Source of the DNA: Candidatus Blautia stercoravium
GTDB lineage: Bacteria > Bacillota > Clostridia > Lachnospirales > Lachnospiraceae
Direction of reading: 5' to 3'
DNA length: 60,915 nt
NCBI GenBank assembly: GCA_019114495.1
Contig: DXFK01000198.1
Coordinates: forward strand, 1 to 60,915
The translations under genes and the position numbers were made by a program. Every line of letters starts with the position of its first letter. Within the stretch, counting starts at the first letter, position 1. This document shows, in pieces, positions 24,743 to 34,053 of the stretch. Below the pieces are notes generated by a model, which was not told the origin of the DNA, made no database searches, and saw only the letters and a program-made list of their open reading frames with translations.

Positions 24743-26461
24743 CTAACAATCCATAATCATATCGGCCAGAGTGCCGCCGGGTTTAATCATCGGGTAAACC
24801 ATTTCCTCCGGGTCGAGGATAAATTCAATCACTGTAGGCGTCTTGGTGTGTGTCTTGGCCCGCTCAAAAGCAGGGGCAATTTCTTCTTTTTTTGTAACAC
24901 GGATACCGTCTGCCCCATAGCTTTGGGCCAGCTTGACAAAATCCGGGGTATAAGGCGGCAGTTCTTCTCCATCTGTGCGGCGGGAGAGAGCGCCAGCCCG
25001 CAGGTTTGTCATAGAATACCGTTTGCCGTAGAACAGCTTCTGCCACTGGCGTACCATGCCCAAATATTCGTTATTGAAAATACAGAGAATAACAGGAAGC
25101 TCTTCCAGCACTGCAGTAGCCAGCTCCTGAATATTCATCTGCATGCCGCCGTCACCGGAAACAGCAATGACAGGAATGTCGGGATTGCCGATTTTTGCGC
25201 CAATGGCGCCGGGAAGTCCATAGCCCATAGTGCCAAGGCCTCCGGACATAATCAGTTTTTTCTTTTCTGTAATCTCTGCGTACTGGGTAACCAGCATCTG
25301 GTGCTGGCCCACGTCTGTTACCAGAATGGCTTTGTCAAACTGACGGTTGATTTCCTGAAGAATATCCAGAGGTCCCATCAGCGCCCGTTTCTTCATGGTA
25401 AGTGGGTGTTCTTCCTGCCATGCGTGAATCTCCTTTAGCCATTTCCCTGTGCTGCAGGGCTCCACATAAGCGTCCATTTTGGTAAGGGCTTCTTTGGCGT
25501 CAGCCACAATGGGAATATCCACGTGGATATTTCTGGAAATAGAAGCGGTATCAATATCAATGTGAACAATCTGCGCATGAGGGGCAAATTCATGAAGCTT
25601 TCCGGTGATACGGTCGTTAAATCGGGTGCCCATGGAAAACAGCAAATCACAGTTATTCACAGCCATATTGGCCGCATAAGCCCCATGCATACCCAGATTT
25701 CCAATAAACAGCGGATGGTTGGTGGAAATTGCGCCTCTGCCCATAATGGTCGTTACCACAGGAACCTGGGTTTTCTCAGCCACTTGGGTGAAAATTTCTC
25801 CGGCTCCTGCAATGTTGACACCGCCCCCTGCCAGAAACAGAGGTTTTTTGGCTTTCTGCAGAAGCTTCAGCGCTTTTTTCAGCTGCCCCATATGGATACT
25901 GGAATTGGGTTTGTATCCCCGAATGTTGACGGTTTTGGGATATTCCGGGCTGCCAAGCTCTGCCATCACGTCTTTTGGCAAGTCAATGAGCACAGGGCCG
26001 GGTCTTCCCGTGCGTGCAATATAGAAGGCTTCTTTGATAATTCGTCCCAGGTCTTCCCGCCTGCGTACGGTGACGCCGTATTTGGTTATGCTGCGGGTAA
26101 TGCCCACAATATCCACCTCCTGAAAAGCGTCGTTTCCAATGAGATGACGTGCCACCTGTCCGGTAAAGCATACGAGAGGTACGCTGTCATAATTGGCTGT
26201 GGCAAGACCTGTCACCAGATTGGTAGCGCCGGGACCGCTGGTCACCAGACAGACCCCAACCTTTCCTGTGGTTCTGGCATAGGCGTCTGCTTCGTGAACC
26301 AGAGCCTGCTCATGCCGGGGAAGTATGACGTCCAGATTGTTCTGTTTGTAAAGCTCGTCGCTGATGTCAATGGTACACGCCCCGGGATAGCCGAATATAA
26401 CGTCCACCCCTTCTTCTTTCAGGGCTTTTACCAATAGCCGGTTTCCTGAAATTTGTTTCAT
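24743..26461 (-). CDS. ilvB: Acetolactate synthase large (catalytic) subunit
   Basis: A 572-residue ThDP-dependent enzyme condensing pyruvate with pyruvate or 2-oxobutyrate, the first common step of valine, leucine and isoleucine synthesis. The catalytic Glu is in LPRHEQALVHEADAYAR, the FAD-binding middle domain follows, and the ThDP/Mg motif is GDGGMQMNIQEL...NNEYLGMV. GGGAGGG precedes the ATG. I looked for a T-box in the ~185 bases upstream and saw none; the usual ilvC/ilvD neighbours are absent. Confidence 0.96.
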   Translation of the reverse strand: MKQISGNRLLVKALKEEGVDVIFGYPGACTIDISDELYKQNNLDVILPRHEQALVHEADAYARTTGKVGVCLVTSGPGATNLVTGLATANYDSVPLVCFTGQVARHLIGNDAFQEVDIVGITRSITKYGVTVRRREDLGRIIKEAFYIARTGRPGPVLIDLPKDVMAELGSPEYPKTVNIRGYKPNSSIHMGQLKKALKLLQKAKKPLFLAGGGVNIAGAGEIFTQVAEKTQVPVVTTIMGRGAISTNHPLFIGNLGMHGAYAANMAVNNCDLLFSMGTRFNDRITGKLHEFAPHAQIVHIDIDTASISRNIHVDIPIVADAKEALTKMDAYVEPCSTGKWLKEIHAWQEEHPLTMKKRALMGPLDILQEINRQFDKAILVTDVGQHQMLVTQYAEITEKKKLIMSGGLGTMGYGLPGAIGAKIGNPDIPVIAVSGDGGMQMNIQELATAVLEELPVILCIFNNEYLGMVRQWQKLFYGKRYSMTNLRAGALSRRTDGEELPPYTPDFVKLAQSYGADGIRVTKKEEIAPAFERAKTHTKTPTVIEFILDPEEMVYPMIKPGGTLADMIMDC

Positions 26462-26646
26462 AATGCAATCCCTCCCTGTATTTTACAATATTACAGCGTA
26501 AAAGTTATAAATCATTATAGAATGGGGTCAAGGGTTTGTCAACAGAAAATGGGAAGGGAGATAGACAGAACGGGCAAGATGCATTAAAATAAAAAGATAG
26601 AGAAAATAAACTATTTTTGTTCAGATAGAAGGGAGAGCATATTATT

Positions 26647-27681
26647 ATGAAATTAATGCGCACAGAAGACGCAGTAGGACAGATTTTATGCCATGATATT
26701 ACACAGATTATCAAAGGCGTTACCAAAGACGCTGTTTTTCGCAAAGGCCATGTGATTCAAAAGGAGGACATTCCCGTTCTTTTAAGTGTGGGAAAAGAGC
26801 ATATTTATATATGGGAAAACAATGAAAATATGCTGCACGAGAACGAAGCGGCAGAAATCCTGTACCGCATTTGCAAGGGAGAGCATATGCACGGAAGTGA
26901 GGTTAAAGAAGGCAAAATTGAACTCATTGCCGACATGGACGGCGTTCTGAAAATACAAAGAGAAACACTGCATAAAATCAATGGGCTGGGCCAGATGATG
27001 ATTGCCAGCCGCCATGGAAATTTCCCGGTAAAAAAAGGAGATAAAATTGCAGGTACCAGAATCATCCCACTGGTGATAGAAAAAGAAAAAATGGAGGTAG
27101 CCAGGCAGGCCTCAGGGGAAGAACCGATTTTTCAGATTCTGCCTTATCGGTACAAAACCGCAGGAGTGATTACTACGGGAAACGAGGTGCTGAAAAACAG
27201 AATTTCCGATACCTTTACACCTGTTATTGAGGAAAAACTGGCAGAATATCAGGTGCAGATGACAGAGCATGTATTAAGCGGAGACGACCATACCGTGATT
27301 ACAAAAGCCATTGAAGAAATGATAGAAAAAGGTGTGGAAATGGTTATCTGCACCGGAGGCATGAGTGTGGACCCTGACGACAGGACACCTCTGGCTATTA
27401 AAAATACAGGGGCCAGGATTGTGACTTACGGGGCACCCATGCTGCCGGGAGCCATGTTCCTGCTGGCTTATTATGAGCATGGCGATAAGAAGATTCCCGT
27501 TCTGGGACTGCCTGGCTGCGTCATGTATGCCAAAAGGACAATTTTCGATTTGGTGCTGCCGCGGCTTCTGGCTGGAGAAATACTCACAGAGGAAGATTTT
27601 ATCCGGGCAGGAGAAGGCGGCCTGTGTCTGTCCTGTCCCCAGTGTACGTATCCGAACTGCGGATTTGGGAAAGGAGTTTAA
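26647..27681 (+). CDS. Molybdopterin-binding protein, MoeA/MogA-fold, with C-terminal Cys cluster
   Basis: A 344-residue protein heading the molybdenum cofactor operon. Its middle part (about 170-315) has the MoCF fold: GVITTGNEVLK, VICTGGMSVDPDDRTP and LGLPGCVMYAKRT. It does not look like full MoeA. The last 20 residues hold CLSCPQCTYPNCGFG, a four-Cys motif that could bind a metal or cluster. This clostridial type is often associated with molybdenum hydroxylase systems, so a role in cofactor handling is likely; the precise step is unknown. moaC begins at the base after its stop. Confidence 0.82.
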   Translation: MKLMRTEDAVGQILCHDITQIIKGVTKDAVFRKGHVIQKEDIPVLLSVGKEHIYIWENNENMLHENEAAEILYRICKGEHMHGSEVKEGKIELIADMDGVLKIQRETLHKINGLGQMMIASRHGNFPVKKGDKIAGTRIIPLVIEKEKMEVARQASGEEPIFQILPYRYKTAGVITTGNEVLKNRISDTFTPVIEEKLAEYQVQMTEHVLSGDDHTVITKAIEEMIEKGVEMVICTGGMSVDPDDRTPLAIKNTGARIVTYGAPMLPGAMFLLAYYEHGDKKIPVLGLPGCVMYAKRTIFDLVLPRLLAGEILTEEDFIRAGEGGLCLSCPQCTYPNCGFGKGV

Positions 27682-28176
27682 ATGGGAGAATTCACGCATT
27701 TTAACAACCGGGGTGAGGCGGTTATGGTAGATGTCAGCGAGAAAAAGGAAACGGTCAGAGAAGCCATTGCCGCCGGAACCATTACCATGAACAGAGCATG
27801 CTTTTTGAAACTTGCAGAAGGCGGGATGGGAAAAGGAGACGTGCTGGGTGTAGCCAGAATTGCAGGAATCATGGGGGCAAAGAAAACCTCAGAACTGATT
27901 CCCCTCTGCCATGTGCTGAATCTTTCCAAGGTAGAATTGGAGTTTTTCCTTTTGGAGCAGGAATACACAGTAAAAGCGGTGTGTACCGTGCGCACTGTGG
28001 GAAAGACCGGGGTGGAGATGGAAGCATTGACCGGGGTGAGCACCGCGCTGCTTACCATTTACGATATGTGTAAGGCTGTGGATAAAAGTATGAAAATCGG
28101 AAATATCTGTCTGGAAAAGAAAACCGGCGGAAAAAGCGGGATATACCGGAGACAGATGGAAAGCGGGGAGCAGTAA
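27682..28176 (+). CDS. moaC: Cyclic pyranopterin monophosphate synthase
   Basis: A 164-residue enzyme that, after MoaA, converts 3',8-cyclo-7,8-dihydro-GTP to cyclic pyranopterin monophosphate. Family motifs present: MVDVSEKKETVREA near the start, PLCHVL (residues ~73-78), and GKTGVEMEALTGVS followed by MCKAVDK with the catalytic Asp/Lys region. AAAGGAG lies before the ATG. It abuts both neighbours without gap. Confidence 0.96.
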   Translation: MGEFTHFNNRGEAVMVDVSEKKETVREAIAAGTITMNRACFLKLAEGGMGKGDVLGVARIAGIMGAKKTSELIPLCHVLNLSKVELEFFLLEQEYTVKAVCTVRTVGKTGVEMEALTGVSTALLTIYDMCKAVDKSMKIGNICLEKKTGGKSGIYRRQMESGEQ

Positions 28177-29142
28177 GTGAAGGACAGCTACGGAAGAACA
28201 GTGGATTATATGCGGATTTCCATTACAGACCGCTGCAATTTAAGGTGCAGGTACTGTATGCCGGAAATCCCCTGCTTTCTGCCCCGGAAAGAACTTTTAA
28301 GTCTGGAGGAAATTCTGGAAATCTGCGTCTGCGGCGCCCAAATGGGTATACGAAAAATAAAGATTACCGGAGGAGAACCCCTTCTGCGTCCCGGCTGTGT
28401 GGAACTTATCCGGAATCTGAAAGAAATTCCCGGAATGGAAAAGGTGACACTGACAACCAACGGTGTACTTCTGGCCGCTTTTGCCGAGGAACTTTACCAT
28501 GCTGGAATTGACGGAGTGAATGTGAGTCTGGATACACTGAATGGGGAAACATACAGGAAAATCACGGGCTTTGACAAGCTTTCACAGGTTCTTAAAGGAC
28601 TGGATATGATGAGCCGCTTCCCGGTACCTTTAAAAACCAACACGGTGCTGCTGCCCTGGGAGAACGGAGAGGATTGGCAAGAACTGGCGCTGTTAGCTAA
28701 AAACCGCAGAATAGATGTGCGTTTTATCGAAAAAATGCCTTTGGGAAAAGATAAAGAAACAGAGGGAGTTTCCAATATTTTATTATTAGAACATATGCAG
28801 GCATATTTCGGAAAGGCAGAACCGGACTGCCGTTCTCACGGAAACGGCCCGGCTGTGTATTACCGTTTTCCTGATTTTCAGGGAAGTGTGGGCTTTATCA
28901 GTGCCATGCATGATAATTTCTGTGCAGGCTGTAACCGCTTGCGCATGACGGCAGAGGGAAAGGTAAAGCCCTGCCTTTGCTATGAGGATAATTTTTCTCT
29001 GAAAGAGGCAGTAAGAGCAGGAAATCGTGAGGAAATCAGAGAATTGCTTAGAAGTGCTATTGAAAAGAAACCGCAGAAGCATTGTTTTGCACATACGGAA
29101 CAGATAACAGAGCAGCGGGATATGTGGAAAATAGGAGGATAG
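28177..29142 (+). CDS. moaA: GTP 3',8-cyclase, radical SAM
   Basis: A 321-residue radical-SAM enzyme starting cofactor synthesis from GTP. The N-terminal cluster motif is CNLRCRYC, and the SAM-binding GGEPL follows. The C-terminal second [4Fe-4S] site has the canonical C-x2-C-x13-C pattern in CAGCNRLRMTAEGKVKPC. The characteristic double-Gly C-terminal tail is represented by the terminal IGG. It starts with GTG directly after the moaC TAA, indicating translational coupling. Confidence 0.95.
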   Translation: MKDSYGRTVDYMRISITDRCNLRCRYCMPEIPCFLPRKELLSLEEILEICVCGAQMGIRKIKITGGEPLLRPGCVELIRNLKEIPGMEKVTLTTNGVLLAAFAEELYHAGIDGVNVSLDTLNGETYRKITGFDKLSQVLKGLDMMSRFPVPLKTNTVLLPWENGEDWQELALLAKNRRIDVRFIEKMPLGKDKETEGVSNILLLEHMQAYFGKAEPDCRSHGNGPAVYYRFPDFQGSVGFISAMHDNFCAGCNRLRMTAEGKVKPCLCYEDNFSLKEAVRAGNREEIRELLRSAIEKKPQKHCFAHTEQITEQRDMWKIGG

Positions 29143-29144
29143 AA

Positions 29145-30080
29145 ATGGGAAATATCAGAGCAATCTGTATCAGTAAACAGAGAGGAACTGCAAAAACGGA
29201 AGTAGCAGAAGCAGAACTGACTCCCCAATGGGGGATTCTGGGGGATGCTCACGGAGGCCGATGGCACCGTCAGGTGAGCATGCTCTCTGTAGAGAAAATT
29301 CAGGATTTTCAGGCAAGAGGGGCAGAAGTGGATTTCGGTGCCTTTGGAGAAAATCTGGTGGTAGAGGGTTTTGACTTTGCTGCTCTGCCCGTGGGCAGTC
29401 GTTTCCGTATAGGAGATGTGGTGCTGGAAATGACCCAGATTGGAAAGGAATGTCATAACCACTGTCAGATTTATCAACGCATGGGTGAATGTATTATGCC
29501 GAGGGAAGGGGTATTTGCCAGAGTTTTGCAGGGGGGAAGTATCAAAAGAGGAGACGAAATCCACTTGATACTGCCTGACGCAAACCGGCCCTATACAGCG
29601 GCAGTTATTACCCTCAGCGATAAAGGGGCCAAGGGAGAACGGGAGGACAAAAGCGGTCCGTTAATTGTAAAAATGCTGGAAGAAGCCGGATACCAGGTGG
29701 AAGAAACGCTGCTCTTACCGGATGAACAGAAAACGTTGGAACAGCAGCTGATACGTCTGGCTGACCAGAGGCAGATAAGCCTGATTCTTACCACAGGCGG
29801 CACGGGATTTTCGAAAAGAGATGTGACCCCGGAAGCAACCATTGCCGTGTGTGACCGCATGGCGAGAGGTATTGCGGAGGCTATCCGGGGATATTCCATG
29901 ACTATTACAAAGCGCGCTATGTTAAGCCGGGCAGAATCCGGAATCCGAAAGGGTACTCTGATTGTAAATCTTCCGGGAAGTCCTAAGGCGGTAAAGGAAT
30001 CTCTGGAGTTTGTTCTGCCGGACTTGGAACACGGTCTGGGAATCCTGCGGGGAACCGAAGGAGAATGTGGAAGAAATTAG
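29145..30080 (+). CDS. MOSC domain fused to MogA/MoaB-type molybdopterin adenylyltransferase
   Basis: A 311-residue fusion. Residues ~1-145 form a MOSC domain with conserved Cys in IGKECHNHC and the GVFARVLQGG end; ~150-311 form a MogA/MoaB domain with TLSDKGAKGEREDKSGP and TTGGTGFSKRDVTPEAT. MogA adenylylates molybdopterin before molybdate insertion; MOSC domains bind or transfer sulfur on the cofactor. The pairing suggests late cofactor steps joined in one protein, which is inference. I choose ATG 29145 after ATAGGAGG, two bases past moaA; the upstream part of the track ORF overlaps moaA in another frame. Confidence 0.88.
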   Translation: MGNIRAICISKQRGTAKTEVAEAELTPQWGILGDAHGGRWHRQVSMLSVEKIQDFQARGAEVDFGAFGENLVVEGFDFAALPVGSRFRIGDVVLEMTQIGKECHNHCQIYQRMGECIMPREGVFARVLQGGSIKRGDEIHLILPDANRPYTAAVITLSDKGAKGEREDKSGPLIVKMLEEAGYQVEETLLLPDEQKTLEQQLIRLADQRQISLILTTGGTGFSKRDVTPEATIAVCDRMARGIAEAIRGYSMTITKRAMLSRAESGIRKGTLIVNLPGSPKAVKESLEFVLPDLEHGLGILRGTEGECGRN

Positions 30081-30115
30081 AAGAAAACAGAGCAAAAGAG
30101 AATAGGAGAAGCAGA

Positions 30116-31000
30116 ATGAAGAAGGGATTTTTAGCAGCAGCTTTGGTATTGTGTATGACAGCAGGATTAGGCGCCTGCGGCGGAACGGAAAAAGAATCAG
30201 AAGGCGGGACAGAGAAAAAGCAGACGGTTGAAGAAACGAATACAGAACCTGAAGAAATTCAGGTGTTTATTGCGGCGAGTTTAAATACCGTGATGACCCA
30301 ACTGGCAGAGAAATATCATGAGGAGCACCCAGAGGTGAAAATTGTATACAATGCAGACAGCTCCGGTACACTGCTGACCCAGATTGAAGAGGGATATGCC
30401 TGCGATATTTTCTTTTCCGCAGCCCAGAAGCAAATGGATCAGTTGGAACAGGACGGACTGATTGTGGAGGGAACCCGCCGCAATGTGGTAAATAATCAGG
30501 TAGTACTTCTGACCTTAAAAGATAGTGAAACAAAAGTAACCGGACTTAACAATTTGCAGGAATCCAAAAGTATTGCTCTTGCAGGAGGCAGTGTGCCGGT
30601 AGGCAAGTATACCCGCCAGGCTCTGGTGAATATGGGGATTTTGCCGCAGGCAGAGGATGTGTCCAAAATTACGACGCAGGAAGTGTCTGAAGCCTTAGGC
30701 GGTGTGGAAATCAGTGAGCAGGATAACGTAAGCAAGGTGCTTACTGCCGTGACAGAAGGTGCCTGTGAGGTGGGAACGACTTATTATTCCGATACCTACG
30801 GATATGAGGATAAGGTGAAAATTCTGGAAACTGTGGGATACGATTTGACCGGAGATGTAATTTATCCTATCTGCCGGGTAAAGAACCAGGAAGCAGATAA
30901 GGCGCAGGAAGAAGCGGCCCAGGATTTTCTGAACTACGTGCTTTCCGATGAAGCAAAAGAAGTTTTTGAAAACTATTATTTTGATACGAATGTAGAGTAA
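30116..31000 (+). CDS. modA: Molybdate ABC transporter substrate-binding lipoprotein
   Basis: A 294-residue secreted lipoprotein. The signal peptide ends at lipobox LGACGG (Cys about residue 22), a Glu/Thr-rich linker follows, and the binding domain begins with VFIAASLNTVMTQLAEKY and NADSSGTLLTQIEEG. The serine-containing loops match the oxyanion-binding sites of ModA. I start at ATG 30116 (AATAGGAGAAG upstream); the longer ORF begins inside the MOSC-Mog gene. modB and modC follow, next to cofactor synthesis genes. Confidence 0.93.
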   Translation: MKKGFLAAALVLCMTAGLGACGGTEKESEGGTEKKQTVEETNTEPEEIQVFIAASLNTVMTQLAEKYHEEHPEVKIVYNADSSGTLLTQIEEGYACDIFFSAAQKQMDQLEQDGLIVEGTRRNVVNNQVVLLTLKDSETKVTGLNNLQESKSIALAGGSVPVGKYTRQALVNMGILPQAEDVSKITTQEVSEALGGVEISEQDNVSKVLTAVTEGACEVGTTYYSDTYGYEDKVKILETVGYDLTGDVIYPICRVKNQEADKAQEEAAQDFLNYVLSDEAKEVFENYYFDTNVE

Positions 31001-31010
31001 AGGAGAGAAC

Positions 31011-31715
31011 ATGGAAGCGTTGACGCAGATACTGGAAAATCTGGACTGGAGTCCCCTTTGGATTTCCTTAAAAACAGGAATTGCTGCCACATTTTTCTCT
31101 TTCTTTCTGGGAATTTTTGCGGCGGCAAAGGCTATGAAAGCCGGAGGGAAAACAAGGGCTGTGCTGGACGGTATTCTCACGCTGCCCATGGTGCTGCCCC
31201 CTACGGCAGCAGGCTTTTTTCTTCTGCTGACCTTTAGCACCAGAAGGCCCGTGGGGGCTTTTTTGTATGATTCCTTTCATATTAAAATCATACAGTCTTG
31301 GGCCGGTTGTGTTCTGGCGGCAGTGGTGATTGCCTTTCCCTTGATGTACCGCAATGCCAGGGGGGCTTTTGAACAGATAGACCCTAATCTGATTTATGCG
31401 GCCCGCACTTTGGGCATGTCTGAGACAAAAATTTTTTGGAAGGTGGTGCTTCCCACCGCCGGACCGGGTGTGGCTGCCGGAACCGTGCTGACCTTTGCCA
31501 GGGCTCTGGGAGAATATGGCGCCACTTCTATGCTGGCGGGAAATATTCCGGGAAAGACGGGAACCATATCCCAGAAAATCGCCATGGTAATTCAGGACGG
31601 AGATTATGCCACTGCAGGCTTCTGGGTGGGTATTGTGCTTGTGGCAGCGTTTGGAATCCTGCTGGTTATGAATCTGGTGACAGGCAGAAAAGGAAATCGG
31701 AGAAAACGCTGGTAA
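31011..31715 (+). CDS. modB: Molybdate ABC transporter permease
   Basis: A 234-residue permease with about five or six membrane helices and the EAA-type coupling loop ARTLGMSETKIFWKVVLP. The segment ALGEYGATSMLAGNIPGKT is characteristic of ModB/CysT-type anion permeases. AAAGGAGAG lies ahead of the ATG, 10 bases past modA. Confidence 0.93.
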   Translation: MEALTQILENLDWSPLWISLKTGIAATFFSFFLGIFAAAKAMKAGGKTRAVLDGILTLPMVLPPTAAGFFLLLTFSTRRPVGAFLYDSFHIKIIQSWAGCVLAAVVIAFPLMYRNARGAFEQIDPNLIYAARTLGMSETKIFWKVVLPTAGPGVAAGTVLTFARALGEYGATSMLAGNIPGKTGTISQKIAMVIQDGDYATAGFWVGIVLVAAFGILLVMNLVTGRKGNRRKRW

Positions 31716-31765
31716 AAGTTTACCGAAAGCGGCAGACTTCCGATGAGGCAGAGAGGTGTAGGTTT

Positions 31766-32803
31766 ATGGAAGTGAAGATAAAGAAAAAGCTGGAAAGATT
31801 TCAGCTTGCTGTAGAGTTTTCCAGCGACTGCCGCCGTATTGGTATTCTGGGGGCATCGGGAAGCGGAAAAAGTCTGCTGCTGCGAAGTCTGGCAGGAGTG
31901 GAAAGCGTAGATGAGGGGAAAATTGTCGTTTGCGGCAGAGCGTTACTGGATACAGAACAAAAAATCTGCCAGAAGCCCCAGAAAAGGAAGGTAGGATATC
32001 TGTTTCAGAATTATGCCCTTTTTCCTGCCATGACGGTGGAAGAAAACATAATGGCAGGACTTTCGGGAAGCCGGAGGGAAAAGAGGGAGAAGGCAGCACA
32101 GTTCATAGAAAAATTTCATTTAAAAGGACTGGAAAAACGTCTTCCCCAAGAACTTTCAGGAGGACAGCAGCAGAGAGCCGCACTGGCAAGAATGATGATA
32201 TGCGAGCCGGAGGTAATTCTTCTGGATGAGCCTTTTTCTGCGCTGGACGTATATCTGAGGGATCAGCTTCAAAGAGAGATGATGGAATTTTTGAAGGAGT
32301 ATTCTGGAACTGTGATTCTGGTTTCTCACAGCAGAGATGAGATTTATCGCATGAGTGAGGAAATGCTGGTCATGGACCATGGCCGGATCGTGGGGCAGGG
32401 AGAAACGAAAGCGCTGTTTCAAAATCCCCGGACAAAGGTGACAGCACGCCTTACCGGGTGCAAGAATATCGCTGATGCGCAGACAAAAGAAGAAAATGAG
32501 ATTGTGGTACCGGACTGGGGCACAGCCTTTCAGCTTAAAACCCGCAGCACGGAAGGGGTAAAAGCCGTGGGGGTCCGCGCCCATGAATTTCTGATAAAAG
32601 AAGAGGAAAACTGTCTGTGCTTTCCTTTGCTGAAGCCTATTGTGACGGAGGATATGTTTGAGTATAATATATCCTTTCTGGCAAGTCCAAAAGGAAAACA
32701 GAGGCTTGACTGGAAGGTTTCTAAATATTTGTGGGAGAATGCGGGAAAGATACCGGAAAGGCTATATTTGAAAGAGGAAAAACTGCTGTTTTTGTATGAG
32801 TAG
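31766..32803 (+). CDS. modC: Molybdate ABC transporter ATP-binding protein
   Basis: A 345-residue ATPase: Walker A GASGSGKSLLLR, Q-loop LFQNYALFP, signature LSGGQQQRAALARM, Walker B VILLDEPFSALD and H-loop VSHSRDEIYRM. The ~110-residue C-terminal part is a divergent regulatory domain (VGVRAHEF) rather than a recognisable MOP pair. I choose ATG 31766 after AGAGGTG; the track ORF extends upstream through modB in another frame. No terminator is seen before the VOC gene 13 bases on. Confidence 0.92.
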   Translation: MEVKIKKKLERFQLAVEFSSDCRRIGILGASGSGKSLLLRSLAGVESVDEGKIVVCGRALLDTEQKICQKPQKRKVGYLFQNYALFPAMTVEENIMAGLSGSRREKREKAAQFIEKFHLKGLEKRLPQELSGGQQQRAALARMMICEPEVILLDEPFSALDVYLRDQLQREMMEFLKEYSGTVILVSHSRDEIYRMSEEMLVMDHGRIVGQGETKALFQNPRTKVTARLTGCKNIADAQTKEENEIVVPDWGTAFQLKTRSTEGVKAVGVRAHEFLIKEEENCLCFPLLKPIVTEDMFEYNISFLASPKGKQRLDWKVSKYLWENAGKIPERLYLKEEKLLFLYE

Positions 32804-32816
32804 GAGATGACGTCTG

Positions 32817-33179
32817 ATGAAATTGAAAAATGTGTTGGTGGTTGTGAAAGATATTGAAAAATCCAGGGAGTTTTACCATGATTTATTTGGACTGGATACG
32901 ATATTAGATCATGAGGGAAATATGATTTTAACAGAAGGTCTGGTGCTTCAGGACGAAAAAATCTGGAGAGACTTTGTGGGAAAAGAAATTGTGCAAAAGA
33001 GCAATTCTTGTGAACTTTATTTTGAAGAGCGGGATATAGAGGCGTTTGTGGAAAAACTGGAAGAACGCTATCCTTCTATTGAATATGTTAACCGTCTTAT
33101 GACCCATAGCTGGGGACAGAAAGTGGTTCGCTTTTATGATTTGGACGGTAATTTGATTGAGGTGGGGACGCCCATGTAA
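32817..33179 (+). CDS. VOC-superfamily (glyoxalase-like) protein
   Basis: A 120-residue protein with the paired beta-alpha-beta-beta-beta units of the vicinal oxygen chelate fold: KNVLVVVKDIEKSREFYHDLFGL at the start and VVRFYDLDGNLIEVGTPM at the end. The Glu in LIEVG is a typical metal ligand. Such proteins include glyoxalases, dioxygenases and drug-binding resistance proteins; the substrate cannot be told here. It follows modC by 13 bases but has no obvious link to molybdenum. Confidence 0.82.
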   Translation: MKLKNVLVVVKDIEKSREFYHDLFGLDTILDHEGNMILTEGLVLQDEKIWRDFVGKEIVQKSNSCELYFEERDIEAFVEKLEERYPSIEYVNRLMTHSWGQKVVRFYDLDGNLIEVGTPM

Positions 33180-33197
33180 CTTTTCCCTATAAAACAC

Positions 33198-33226
33198 ATG
33201 ACCTTAGATAAAAGAAATGGTATAAT
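33198..33226 (+). promoter_or_regulatory. Promoter of the nucleoside salvage operon
   Basis: ATGACC (33198-33203), a 17-base spacer and a perfect TATAAT (33221-33226), 45 bases ahead of the udp-like start codon. No clear operator was recognised around it. Confidence 0.65.
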
Positions 33227-33270
33227 CTTCTATATATAAGGCAGAATTTTTTATGAGAGGAGACGGTATT

Positions 33271-34053
33271 ATGCAAAATTATTCAGGGGAAGCAGGACTT
33301 CAGTATCATTTACAGATTCGCAGAGGGGACGTAGGACGGTATGTAATTTTGCCCGGTGACCCCAAGCGATGTGAGAAAATCGCAAAATATCTGGACAATC
33401 CTGTACTCATTGCAGACAGCCGGGAATACAAGACGTATACCGGATATCTGGACGGAGAAAAAGTCAGTGTGACTTCCACGGGAATCGGCGGGCCTTCGGC
33501 GTCTATTGCTCTGGAGGAACTGGTGCAATGCGGCGCGGACACCTTTGTCCGTGTGGGAACCTGCGGCGGTATGGATACAGAAGTAAAGGGCGGCGACCTT
33601 GTGATTGCCACAGGCGCTATCCGTATGGAGGGAACCAGCAAGGAATATGCGCCCATTGAATATCCGGCAGTACCTAATCTGCAGGTAACAAACGCACTGG
33701 TGGAGGCGGCCGGACGCTGCGGCTGTACTTACCACACAGGTGTGGTGGAGTGCAAAGATGCGTTTTACGGACAGCACGAACCGGAGACAAAGCCTGTGGG
33801 TTATGAATTGATGAACAAGTGGGAAGCCTGGCTGCGCATGGGCTGTAAAGCCTCAGAAATGGAATCCGCTGCACTGTTTATTGTGGGAAATTATCTGAAA
33901 GTGCGAGTGGGAACAGACCTGCTGGTGATAGGAAACCAGGAGAGAGAAAAGCAGGGGCTTGAGAACCCCATTGTACATGACACGGAAACGGCAATTCGCG
34001 TAGCAGTAGAGGGAATTCGTCTGCTGATTCAGAAAGACAGGGAAAGTGTATGA
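33271..34053 (+). CDS. udp: Uridine phosphorylase-type nucleoside phosphorylase
   Basis: A 260-residue cytoplasmic enzyme splitting uridine (and possibly deoxyuridine or thymidine) to base and (deoxy)ribose-1-phosphate. The family pattern is clear: [19 protein letters not shown] (phosphate loop), [24 protein letters not shown] and [10 protein letters not shown] choose ATG 33271 after GAGAGGAGA. First gene of a four-gene salvage operon; its TGA overlaps the cdd ATG. Exact base preference is inferred from neighbours. Confidence 0.9.
   Translation: MQNYSGEAGLQYHLQIRRGDVGRYVILPGDPKRCEKIAKYLDNPVLIADSREYKTYTGYLDGEKVSVTSTGIGGPSASIALEELVQCGADTFVRVGTCGGMDTEVKGGDLVIATGAIRMEGTSKEYAPIEYPAVPNLQVTNALVEAAGRCGCTYHTGVVECKDAFYGQHEPETKPVGYELMNKWEAWLRMGCKASEMESAALFIVGNYLKVRVGTDLLVIGNQEREKQGLENPIVHDTETAIRVAVEGIRLLIQKDRESV

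Noticed and set aside
26462-26646. T-box or other riboswitch ahead of ilvB, or a Moco riboswitch ahead of the molybdenum operon
   Set aside because: Only about 185 bases separate the divergent genes; no T-box core (AGGGTGGNACCGCG), no terminator hairpin and no Moco-type folds were seen.
27274-27699. Long antisense ORFs over coding regions (for example 141 aa here, also 307 aa at 12837-13760 and 380 aa at 38942-40084)
   Set aside because: They are mirror frames of clearly recognised genes (MPT-binding protein, guaB, trxR), have no ribosome sites, and their translations are Cys/His/Ser-rich without domains.
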